A DNA stretch of 64,000 nt from Strongyloides papillosus. Lineage: Eukaryota; Nematoda; Chromadorea; Rhabditida; Strongyloididae. Both the position numbers and the translations under genes were made by a program. A model generated the notes under the pieces. The model did not search any database and was not told the DNA's origin. It saw nothing but the letters and a program-made list of their open reading frames with translations. Below, one piece after another: positions 38,869-48,928 of this stretch. Every line of letters starts with the position of its first letter. Positions within the stretch are counted from its first letter, which is position 1. Location: the NCBI GenBank assembly GCA_005656395.1, contig SRSI01000036.1, positions 62,001 to 126,000 on the forward strand, in the 5' to 3' direction.

Positions 38869-39399
38869 AGCAATTGTTTCACAATATTGTTTTCTGTTAT
38901 TTACTCACTGTCACTACTGTTTGAGTCATTTCTAAGAGATTTTCAATATTTCCAGTTTATTTTAAAAATCTTTCTCTTTGAAATAAAGGTTTTCTTTGGA
39001 AAATCTTGACAGTTTGTGTAGACCGTGTTTACATACGACTTGTCGTAACGCGATACACATAAATGTTTTTATTTTTTGCGACTGACAAAGGATATATTTT
39101 AGCAATAATATGATACCAGTGGTATCTTTCTGACATGAAATTATAACTCAATCGGTGTTTGATTGATGTACTCGTAAAAATGAAGTTTAAGAATCATCAT
39201 GGATGTAAATTTTGAGTGAATTGACTAAGTAACAATAAAACTTAATGTTTTTAAAGTTAATACTAATTACCACTATATTCTTTTATTACATTGACCCTTT
39301 GTAAGTTGGTAATGTTGCTGTGTACATTCTTAAAAATTTAGAATTGATTATAACTAATTAAAGCATTGTAGTATAGAATGCAATTCTCTACACCTTGTT

Positions 39400-39940
39400 A
39401 AGAGCGATTTCTAAAAGTGCTCGAAAAATTGGCGTGATTAAAACATTGTTGTGTAAAATTAAGTTCTTCGTGTGTTGTTGTAGGTAGTTTACGAGAAATA
39501 CGTAAAGAAATAATAAAATTGTTAATTTTTAGGGACGTTTAGTATAAGAAATTAAGGAATATACGTGATATTAAATGTTTGTCAATAGATATTTTGTCAT
39601 GTTTTTATGAACTGGTAATTTTTTCGTTTTTTTTTTAAATAAAAGAAGTATGACGTGGAAAAAAACCTTAGTCCAAACATATCTTTTTGTGAGATTATGT
39701 TAAAAGTTTTCTACATTTTGCAAGTTGTTTAGGATATGCTAATTGATTTATTCCAATCTTTGATGATGCAAAAAGTCTAGATTTTTCTCCTAGTTGATTA
39801 CTTTTTTTGAATTCTTCTTTTACATATTTCAATCCCGATTTAATAAGATAAAACGAAGTTTCAATTTGCTGATAAAACAAATGTATCAGTTCTGATAAAG
39901 TAGAGATTGAACTCTTTAGTGAATTAAGAAGTTCATGCAC
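39400..39940 (-). pseudogene. Coding traces downstream of the protease-like segment
   Basis: A clean ATG-started minus frame of 81 codons (39695-39940) is rich in Ser, Lys and Leu and could form a helical or coiled segment (STLSELIHLFYQQIETSFYL). Further fragments with a protein-like residue mix follow at 39.4-39.5 kb (LPTTTHEELNFTQQCFNHAN). No reverse transcriptase or integrase is visible, so an internal deletion of a retroelement is likely. The family is not recognised. Confidence 0.25.
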
Positions 39941-39988
39941 AAAATGACTTTGTTATTGAGAAATTTATGTAGAAATATACAATTTTTA

Positions 39989-40210
39989 TTACAGGTTTGA
40001 CAAAAACAATTCTTGATGTGAAGCATGGTTGAAAGCTAGATGTTTTGGGCAATAATGGGATTTCCAGCAATTGTTAAGTAATAGGACAACGTAGAATTTT
40101 CTACCATTAAAAGTTTCGCTAAGCTTAAACTGATCATTACGCTTATAGCATCTGAAGCAATGAGAACGGTACAAAGTTGGTTACTTAAAATAGAAAACAT
40201 GATGAGAATT
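39989..40210 (-). pseudogene. Possible retropepsin remnant
   Basis: In one minus frame the stretch TVLIASDAISVMISLSLAKL resembles the active-site region of retroviral-type aspartic proteases, where a Leu-Ile-Asp-Thr-Gly-Ala core is followed by Val-Ser-x-Ile-Ser. The catalytic Asp-Thr-Gly is not intact, so it would be inactive. The competing open frame in this interval (39989-40174) contains CWKSHYCPKHLAFNHASH, which looks zinc-finger-like but may be a shadow. The position just 3' of a gag-like region supports the protease reading. Both readings are tentative. Confidence 0.3.
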
Positions 40211-40374
40211 AATGAGACATGACTGACTTCATATTTGATTTGAGAGTTTTTTTAAAAGATTATGTTTCTTATAGTCTACATTGCTATAATAAGAATAGAA
40301 TTTACATTTATCGTTATTCTTTTAAGAATAAGTACGTTGTCAATAGTTATATTATCGACCTAAACTAAATCTTT

Positions 40375-40930
40375 CTTTATGAATACTGTCCTGTGCTTCA
40401 TTTTTAAAGTTCAAATCTTTCATAAGTTTCTGTGTGTTTTTGTAGTGACGATGTTGTATGTGTAAATGTCGAGAGAGTCTCTTACGCAAATTACTTATAA
40501 AACGTTCTTTAAGGAGTGGTTTGAGGTTCTCGTTTGAAACTGAAGAATTAGTTTTTTTTTACCAGGTTAATGCCGTCAAAAAAGATTTCATTAATTTCTC
40601 ATTAACGTAACAGAAGTTTTATGATCAAGTTTAGTCGATAGAGCTTTTATTCTTATGAAATTAGTAAATGTTTTTGATAGAAAGTGTAGAACAGATTTTT
40701 AAATTCGTGCTTGATTCATACAACCCCCAATGTGATCTTGTACCTTTATTTTTTCTTCTAACTGGAGATCTTTTGTTCTTTTCTTATTTTCTATGCAATC
40801 AGACTGCATATAATAGACAAACATTTGATACTATTTCTCAAAGTTTTCAGCAGGGTTAAAGTTTGGAAAACTCAACCATGACGCTGGTGGTGCGACGTTA
40901 CGTGTTATGATACAAAGAGAGTGTTGATTG
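40375..40930 (-). pseudogene. Decayed gag-like region of an LTR-type retroelement
   Basis: The minus strand begins with SWLSFPNFNPAENFEK, then a stop in place of an expected Trp, then YQMFVYYMQSD, a pattern seen at the start of the capsid region of Ty3/gypsy-like Gag. Further pieces follow in shifting frames: KALSTKLDHKTSVTLMRN, NEIFFDGINLVKK and NLKPLLKERFISNLRKRLSR. At least three lesions separate them. Gag forms the particle in which the element's RNA is copied; this one is dead. The plus-strand open frame at 40668-40859 is its shadow. Traces continue upstream to about 41.1 kb (NFTSLLPTKLRKTLQEIVND). Confidence 0.4.
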
Positions 40931-41547
40931 ATAAAATATCAGAAAAGACATGGATGTTAAATGTAGAGTAATAAAGTTTTCAGAATCTCGTGATAGTTTA
41001 AGTGTGGTTTCGAGTTTGTGTTAATTGTCGTTAACAATCTCTTGCAACGTTTTTCTTAGTTTAGTAGGTAGAAGTGACGTGAAGTTAAATTTAAAGTTGT
41101 TATTTCTTCAATATCATCTATTGAGGTTAATTAATCTAATTTTTCTTGTATAAAAAGAACCTATCTGTGAATTAAACTATTTTGTTTTCGTAGGCATACA
41201 ATGATTGCAGATTTAGTTTTTTAAGTATAAAGTAAAGTGGTCTCTAATGTTTAATATTTATATTATTTAAAATTTGAATTAGCACACTAGATTCATTCGT
41301 GTCATTAGTAAGTATGAAAACGTGTACACGTGGAAGTTAGAATTTATGCGACTTTATAGTGTAAATATGCAGAAATCTTCGTAATGTGGAAACATCGGTT
41401 GAGTGACGCTTGAGACAACGACGTGTAAGTTATCTGTGAAATGTGAGAAATTTGAGTTAGGTAAAGTAACGTTGTTAGAGCGAGATTTATTTTCTACGTG
41501 TTAATTAACAAGAAGGTAAAAAATTTTTAAAGTTGCTGTTAGTTTCT

Positions 41548-41622
41548 TACAATATAACATTGATGAAACTTATAATTAGTCATTATAAACTCACCTTCTA
41601 GTAGATGACTGGTTCTTTCAAC
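41548..41622 (-). repeat. Direct repeat flanking the gag-like region (right)
   Basis: tacaatataacattgatgaa followed by ttctagtagatgact; the partner of 38795-38868. Confidence 0.4.
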
Positions 41623-42602
41623 TAAATGTTAGGCACAAATTTATTTGTTTATATAATAATTGCCTTTAATTTTTAAGTCATTTAAGAAGGCTGCGATTTT
41701 TCTTTCATACTTTATAACTCTAAATATTTTTTAATAAGTTAAAATTTACTTTATTATCTAATTTCTTTACAATTTTTCCATTTTTGAATAAAATTAGTTG
41801 TTGAAATAACAACTAAATAATTAAATCCCAAAGTTTTAAAAATATTTAAATCAAAATATCGTTAAGCAAATTTAAATTCTATATAGGTTAATTTACTTAT
41901 TGTAGTGAAAATAATCATCTTTCTTACACCACATAAAATTTTTTGAACTACTAACAAAACATAGAACGAAAACTACTAAAAGACGTACAACTTATAAAGT
42001 TTATGAAGAATTGGATAATGTTAGTCTGAACCTCGAAATTAATTTAAATTGTTTACTAGTCTCGAGCATACATATATTACTATTACTTTTTGTAATCAAT
42101 TAAAATTTTAAAAGTAACAAGTATTACTACATTAAATATTTATATGTCTAGTATTGAATAATAGAGGAAGCTTAACATTATTTTCTAAAAGTGCAAAGTA
42201 TCATATTCTGAAAATAATACTTTGAAACTGAATAATTCAAGTTATGTAACTTTGTTTCCTTGTTTACCTTAGCAGATCTATTTTAAGTTGACCTTCATTT
42301 GTTTAAACAATTAGATACTTTTTACAAGCTAAAAATTTAAAAATCATGTATTAATAGTACATAGTTTTAGTGCATTCATTGATTGATTAGTTAAAAAAAG
42401 TTATATTATTAAAAAACTTATGCTAACCTTGATAAAACTTATTATTAAGATATTTCCGTTGTTTTTTAATAAAATGTTTTAAAGTATTTCTTACAAGTCT
42501 ATTTTTATTATTCAACTTCTGCTATCTTCAGTAAATAACTACATATTGTTTTAGTTCTTATTTAACATATTTTTCTAAATAAATTAGGTCATTCTTAACA
42601 TA
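41623..42602. other. AT-rich sequence, no gene seen
   Basis: Nothing recognisable. Confidence 0.45.
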
Positions 42603-42791
42603 ATGCATAATCTAAATAAAACATTAAATTTTATAGCACTTATAATTTACGCTATAAAAAGCTTAAGTATATTACTATATGATGCCTGTAATTTTATAAA
42701 AAGAATGTTTAAATTACAAGAACACGAAGAAAATTATCATTCTTATGGTAATTTCTACCTTTTTATTTTCAAATCAATAATTTGTACCTAA
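42603..42791 (+). CDS. Doubtful small ORF
   Basis: An ATG-started frame of 62 codons with a hydrophobic segment near residues 9-27 (NFIALIIYAIKSLSILLYD) and a hydrophobic tail. It has no family resemblance, and it sits inside a repeat-rich composite. It is probably a chance open frame, listed because it is one of few ATG-started frames in this interval. Confidence 0.12.
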   Translation: MHNLNKTLNFIALIIYAIKSLSILLYDACNFIKRMFKLQEHEENYHSYGNFYLFIFKSIICT

Positions 42792-42974
42792 AAAATAATA
42801 TTTTTAAAATATAATTATTTAAAATAATTAACACAAAAAAAGAAAATATAAATACAATTCTTGATAAAACGTAGTAATTCGTTCAATGTAGTAAGATTTA
42901 AATTTTATTTTTTTAATTAAATTTATCGCAACTGTTTTGTTTATAAATATTAAATTAATAATTAAAAATCATTA

Positions 42975-43030
42975 AAATAGCTTGGTTTTTTGTTAACGCC
43001 CATAAAAGGCGTTGACTTCAACGTAATATA
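42975..43030 (+). repeat. Third copy of the composite's inner end motif
   Basis: tagcttggttttttgttaac followed by gcccataaaaggcgtt repeats the agcttggt...taacgcc...ggcgtt arrangement seen in both ends, but without the outer 110 bases. It implies a further, decayed member of the same family inside. Confidence 0.5.
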
Positions 43031-43500
43031 TAACCCGTGAAATTTGCATTTTTATTATCGGTTTATAATAATTATTTTCAAATGCCTGACATTGCATAAC
43101 TTTTATTTAATAAAGCTTAATTTAATTGTCTTTATTAAGACAAAAGCAGTTTTATATAAAGCTTATATATTTAGATATTATTCATATCTTAAAAATCAAG
43201 TTGTTTACCACAAATTATTTTAAAATTGAAGATTAAAAGTTAATTTTAAGTAACCTATAAATGCTTCATAAAAAGCGTTTTTTATCATACCGTAGTATCT
43301 TTTTTTAATATAATCCAATACCTTGAATTATTATAAATTTTTTATGAGTTTATGCTTATCTAATAGCTTCACATTATTTTATATTGCCTTTTGAAATTAT
43401 CTTTAGAATTTAACCTTATGACAAGATACAAAACATTATGCATTTTTTTTCAAATAAAAAAAATTTTTAATTATTTTAATTTAAAAAGGAGTAAATACTA

Positions 43501-44445
43501 CACACAAAAAAAATGGGACAAATTTTGACATTATTACATAAAATGCAATAAAATGTCCCACCACTTTGAAATGTCAGAATTTATTCAAATTTTAAAAATA
43601 TTAGGCGACAACAAAAATGTTTTAAATGACGCAAAATGTTAGATTTCCGCATAAATTCGGTCGTTTTTTTACAAAAATATATACTTTTTATATTTTGAAG
43701 TAATGAAACATTTATTTAATCTTAGAAATTTTTAAAATATTACACCTATTTTAGAATATAATTTGTTTTTGTAATATATTATGAAGTGAAATATCAGAAG
43801 TCAATTTCGTGTAAAGTTGTTAACGTTTTAAGGAAAATCATTCTTTTAAACAACCCGTTAACACCAGTAAATTTAAAAATTTAGAAATTTTACAACAACA
43901 ATAAGAAAGAGTGATAATTATCTAACCATACAAAGTAATGTTTAATTAAAATATTATCTTAGTACTTGCTATTTTTCTTATTTAAATTAAAATATTTAAA
44001 ATTTTTTTTTACTTTGAACAAAACGTATAATGTTTTAAAACTTTTAATCAGTTTGACTTTTAAAGATGATCTTGAAAAACAGTATAAAAAAATTGAACCA
44101 TCAGATGAATATAACTTTTTATAAAAATCTTATTTATAGTTATTCAAACAATTGAAGAATATCTAAAAAATACTATCATATGTCGATAAATACTCTTTAT
44201 AAAAGCATTTTTTAATCTTATAATAAGTTAAATTCTAATATTGTATTTAAAAATGTATTGTAAAAAATAACTTAAGTTTTAAAATAAAAACAATAAAATA
44301 TAAAATAAAAACTAATTTTAATTATTGCCTTAATTTTTCGTACAAAATAATTGCGTTAAAATTATCGCAAATCAAGAAAATTCAATATTAGATGGGACAA
44401 ATTTATTACATTTTACGCAAATGTGTGTCCCATTTTTTTTGTGTG
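43501..44445. mobile_element. Complete 945-bp MITE with cacacaaaa ends
   Basis: The ends cacacaaaaaaaatgggaca and tgtcccattttttttgtgtg are flanked by TA (43499-43500, 44446-44447). A second inner match (caaattttgacattattaca / ttattacattttacgcaa) extends the arms weakly. No coding sequence. Pieces of at least three more copies follow immediately. Confidence 0.8.
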
Positions 44446-44447
44446 TA

Positions 44448-45221
44448 GAATAATATCCTTAAATAATAATACTTTGTGTGATTAAATAATTATTACGTTT
44501 CGTTATTGTTGTTATAAGACTTTCAAATTTCTAAACTTTTTGTTGTTAGTATATTATTTAAAAGAATGAACTTTGTTAAAGGTTTACAACATTACACAAA
44601 ATTGACGCTTAATAATGTTCTTCATATTATAGTATAAAAAATTGTACTCTAAAATGAACTTAATGTCATAAAAAAATGTTAAAAATCAATAAAAGTTACA
44701 TTACTTCAAAATGTCTGGTATATTTATTTTTGTAAAAAAAACAACAGAATATATGTTATAACTTTAAATTTTGCGTCATATACGACATTTTTATTGTCAT
44801 TTGATATTTTTAAAAATTGAGCAAAATATTATTTTTTTAAGAATAAGACATTTCAGTATGTTTCAATATAATTTATCAAAATTTTCTTTCTTTTTTTTTG
44901 TTTGTTAAGCCAAACACTTTACTTTAGTATTACAGTATAAAAACTTTAAAACCTTATTTTTTTTGTTGCTTGAAAAAGATGTTGTCATATCTAAGAAAAA
45001 GTTCTATATTTTTATACTTTTACAACATAATCTAATAAACCACTTCAGAGGATTTTCTGTCACTTTTTAACATTATAGTATATTTTCTAAGATATTTTTG
45101 ATTATATTGGAGACCTTTGTTAAACGTTTTAAGAAATCAATTATTTGTATTATTGTAAATTTTTGGTACCTAAGTTTTGTTATAATGTTGTATATGTTAC
45201 TTAACTTATAAATAGCCGCTA
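44448..45221 (-). mobile_element. Inverted partial copy of the same MITE
   Basis: It reads as the reverse complement of internal parts of 43501-44445 (for example actttgtgtgattaaataat against attatctaaccatacaaagt), but without recognisable ends. Its inner limits are uncertain. Confidence 0.5.
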
Positions 45222-45805
45222 CACACAGAAAAAAAAGGACAAATTTTGACAAATCTATCTATAATGCAAAAAAATGTCCCACCATTTTAAAAAATTGAAT
45301 ATTATTCAAATTTTAAAATTATCAAGCAATATCAAAAATTTTTAAACAACACAAAAAATTGGTTTGTCGCATACATTTTGTCGTTTTTTTTACAAAGATA
45401 TATATGTTTAACTTTTTAAATTAATGTGACTTTTTTTAATTTTGATATTTTTTATGACATTATGCCCATTTTGATCTTAACTTGTTTTTTTATTTTATAA
45501 AATATGCTATTAAAAGTCAATTTCGTGTAAAATTATTGATGTTTTAATAAAGATCATTATTCTAAACAATCTATTAACGACAATAAGTTTAAAAATTTCA
45601 CAACAATAATAAAGAAAAGCAGTAATTATTTACTCACACAAAGTATTATTATACAAAAATATTATTTTAGTATTCGTTCTTATTTTAAATTAAAATATGT
45701 AAAAGTTATTTTTTTTTACTATAAATAAAAATCTATATTATTTTATAACTTTTCATAAGTTTGATTTTTAAAGATGATCTTTAAAAGACATGGAAAATGG
45801 AATTT
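45222..45805 (+). mobile_element. Left part of another copy of the same MITE
   Basis: It begins cacacagaaaaaaaaggaca after TA and is collinear with the first about 580 bases of 43501-44445. It is cut off at about 45.8 kb where a different fold-back element begins. Confidence 0.65.
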
Positions 45806-45810
45806 GACGG

Positions 45811-46417
45811 TCAACTACATTAAATATGCTACATATTTGTAAAATTTGCTATATCTTATGGCATTTTGCGCCATCTTTTTGACCAATTTGACCATCTTAG
45901 TACATTTTTGCGACATGTATCTTTCATACCAAATAAAATATTCTTTAACATAATTTAGGTATGTTAAAGAGTAAAATAATATTATTAAAATAAAGTGGAA
46001 TTGAATTAGAAAAAGTGACTTTCGCTTATCCATTGGATAACAAAAATGGTTTCTTTAAGAAACATACATAATATGGGCAAGCGATAAAGCATTATTTTTT
46101 ATTTTTTACTAACTTATTTTTTGATTATTCCATTGAATTCAGTTCATACACGGCAACGCACTTTACAGTGACCCCTACCCTAATTAAACTAAAAAAGAGA
46201 CGATAGAAATCAGCTTGCCCGTGGTCACCCATGATCAAGCGAAATGGCATTAAAAAAAGGAAAAAATATGAGTAACCATGGACAAGCGAATATCGGCCAT
46301 CTGAAAAAAAATGTCGCAAAAATGTACAAAGATGTCACAAATTAGTCAAAAAGATGTCGTAAATTGTCACAAAATGTAGCAAATTTTATAAAGATGTAGC
46401 ATATTTGATGTAGATGA
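45811..46417. mobile_element. 607-bp fold-back element with repeated words
   Basis: The left arm tcaactacattaaatatgct faces agcatatttgatgtagatga at the right. Both arms are built of short units such as aaatttgctac, gatgtcgcaaa and gatgtcacaaa, roughly 14-20 bases apart. The centre carries several spaced caagcg words (46078, 46212, 46238, 46275). It is inserted in, or abuts, a copy of the cacacaaaa MITE. Open frames at 45815-46033 and 46125-46319 are by-products of the repeats. Confidence 0.7.
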
Positions 46418-47514
46418 CTCTTAAATTCTGGGAGTCAATATTTTTCTTTAAACTAAAGAATTTTAAAGTTTATTAATACATATTTAAGAAATAATTCCTA
46501 AAGTTAAAAAGGATATTTTTTCTCTAATTTCATAGTCCACTAGTTTTTCTGTAATTTGCAAAAGAATAATTCTTTGTCAATTTTTTTGTTTAATTAATGA
46601 ATTGAAAATGTAAAGCACCTATTTATTAGAGAAAATTCATGTTATTTCTAAATTAAAATCCTCATAATATTTATAATCATTTAGTTTAACTTATTATGTT
46701 ATGATCAGAAATCAACTTTAATAAATATTGATAAACAGACATTGTAATTAAAATAAGAAAATTATTTGTTTTGTATGCTACCATCATTACAATATCTAGC
46801 ATTATTGCATATATCTTCTTAGTAATTAAAATTACAGTACACATAACTGATTTTTCTATAATCGGAAAAACTAAAATCATAATGTTTTTTACCATTTGCT
46901 CATAGTATGGATATTGAGTAGACTTTTAGGTTTTATTATCTTTTGTACTTTTTAATGAAGAATTAAGTTCATAGTAGTGATTATTTATTGCTGCAAACTT
47001 AAAATAAAATCTGACTCAAAAACTTATGAATAATAATACATTGATTTTTTGTATTCATTGGAAGAGTTTTCTTCCATTTTATTTTTAAAAATAGATAACT
47101 TTAAATCTCTGCCAATACGCTAAATTTCAGGTATTCAACCCAAAAATTGAGCAAGGTAATAGCTAAGTATATAAGAATCACTATATACTTTTTCTGTTAA
47201 TGTAAGATTTGAACCATTGTTTTTACTTCTGTTTAATTGCACATTGTTTTTCATTATCATAATTTATCAAAAAGTTTATTTCTATTCCTTTAACAAGGTC
47301 TTTATATTTTTCATATTTTAAACAAGTTTTGTTTTTTAATTTTTTAAGTATGAACTCTAATTTAAGTACATATTCAGCTTCTTCTTCAGAACTATGCTGA
47401 TGAACCGATTGGGCTCTATGATAGTTCAATATACTTTAAACCATTGGTTGAAAATAATAATTTATTTTTTTATTAATAGGATTAAGTGGTAGATATATCA
47501 TCAAAGAAATATTA
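46418..47514. other. AT-rich sequence, no gene seen
   Basis: Two short frames (46686-46895 and 47223-47429, minus) lack any family resemblance; neither is convincing. Confidence 0.4.
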
Positions 47515-47700
47515 CGTGTCTACTGCAACGCCCCCAGAAGGCGTTATTCAGAAAACCAATATAAATACCAAGATAAATTCATTTTACATGTCAGATAATT
47601 GAACACAGAATATATTGTACTAAGGTTCTATTAATAAAAAGTTTATTTCATATACTTCGTTTCATATCACCCGAGGATAGCACCTCGTTAAAAAAGCTTA
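47515..47700 (-). repeat. Right inverted end of the composite
   Basis: Reverse complement of the left end, with the word order aacgcccccagaaggcgtta, ccaatataaataccaaga, and tatcacccgaggatagcacc. It lies inside the cluster of cacacaaaaa-type MITE pieces, so that family was active before or after this one at the same spot. Confidence 0.8.
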
Positions 47701-48019
47701 TACTACAAATAATATTTTTTTTATATTTTCACTTACAGCTCGTATAAAGCACAATAGTGTCGAAAATAAGTAGCTAAAATCAAATGCATTTTGAAAATAA
47801 AAAAATCAAATAATTGCTTAAAATATTATAAAAAATTATATATTAAATACTTTATTAATTTGGACTACTATTATTAAGTAAATATTATTAATATTTTCCC
47901 TTGCTAGTTAAACATAAATGTATTGTTTATACTACAAATAAATGTTTACGAATTAATCATCTATAATTATTAGTGTATATTTGGTGTCAATAATTATATA
48001 TACTAAAAGTGACGAATTT

Positions 48020-48928
48020 GTGCAAATGTAAATGTAATGTAATAGAATGTTTCATTTGTTAAAAGTACAAAATTATAAAAAATAAAGCGAAAGCAGAAAA
48101 TATTTTTAACAACACAAATTATCGGGATGTTTTATAAATTTTTTCTCTTTTACAAAAATATATATGTTTGACATTTTTAAGTGATGTAACTTCTATTTAA
48201 TCTTGATAATTTTCAGGATATTATGCTCAACTTAGAGAAAACATGTTTTATAAAATAAATTATGAAGCGCATTATTAGAAATTGATTTCATGTGAAGTTG
48301 CAAATATTTTAACAAAGATTATTCTATTAAAACTTTTACTAACGACAATAAGTATAGAAACTTTAAATTTTCATAAAAGTAATAACGGTAAAGAATAATT
48401 ATTTAACCATACAAAGTATTATTAATTGTAAGTATTATTTAGTATTTTCTCTTTTCTAAATAAACATATACAAATGTTATTTTTCTATATGAACAAAATG
48501 CATAATGTTTAAAAACTTTCCAACAATTTGATTTTAAAAGATGATCTTGAAAGGCAGTATAAAAAAAAGTTTGACTATCAGTTGAGAATGATTTCATAAG
48601 AATATATAATTTATTATAATTTAAACTTTTGAGACATTAATAGAGATATTTTGATAAATTAAAAAATGCCCTTTATAAGAGCATTTGTAGATTACTTGTA
48701 ATTAACTTCTAATCTCGCTTTTTGTAGAGCTATTGTAAAAGACAACTTAAGTTTTAAGATGAAAATAATACCATAAAAATAAGCATTTTATTTTTATAAT
48801 TTTTTGATTAGTGCTTTAAATTATTATGGGAAATAATTAGTAAAAAATTAGGCATAAGTCGAAAAATTTTAATTTTATTTTGTGGAAAAATACTATATTT
48901 TACATTGATCTGTGTCTCTTTTTTTGTG
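48020..48928 (+). mobile_element. Right part of another copy of the cacacaaaa MITE
   Basis: Collinear with about position 100 to the end of 43501-44445, finishing tttttttgtgta near 48928. The left end is missing. Together with 45222-45805 it might once have been one copy split by later events, but the two pieces overlap in content, so they are more likely two copies. Confidence 0.6.

Larger units (their letters stand above)
38265..47700. mobile_element. 9.4-kb composite bounded by inverted repeats
   Basis: The left end taagcttttttaacgaggtg (38265 onward) and the right end cacctcgttaaaaaagctta (to 47700) are perfect inverted repeats over about 40 bases, and imperfectly matched to about 180 bases. 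Each end holds two small hairpins: cgaggtgctatcctcg, and a taacgcc...ggcgtta stem (38412-38435; 47528-47552). TA or TATA flanks both ends. The interior holds a decayed gag/protease-like region, MITEs and an extra copy of the inner end motif at 42975. It could be one large DNA element, or two copies of a small MITE of this family that happen to lie in opposite orientation. I favour neither strongly. Confidence 0.5.

Noticed and set aside
40668..40859. Plus-strand open frame with ATG
   Set aside because: The antisense reading shows a gag-like pattern with a better residue mix, so the plus frame is treated as a shadow.
38265..47700. Reading the paired ends as long terminal repeats of a retroelement
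   Set aside because: The ends are inverted relative to each other, while LTRs are direct repeats.
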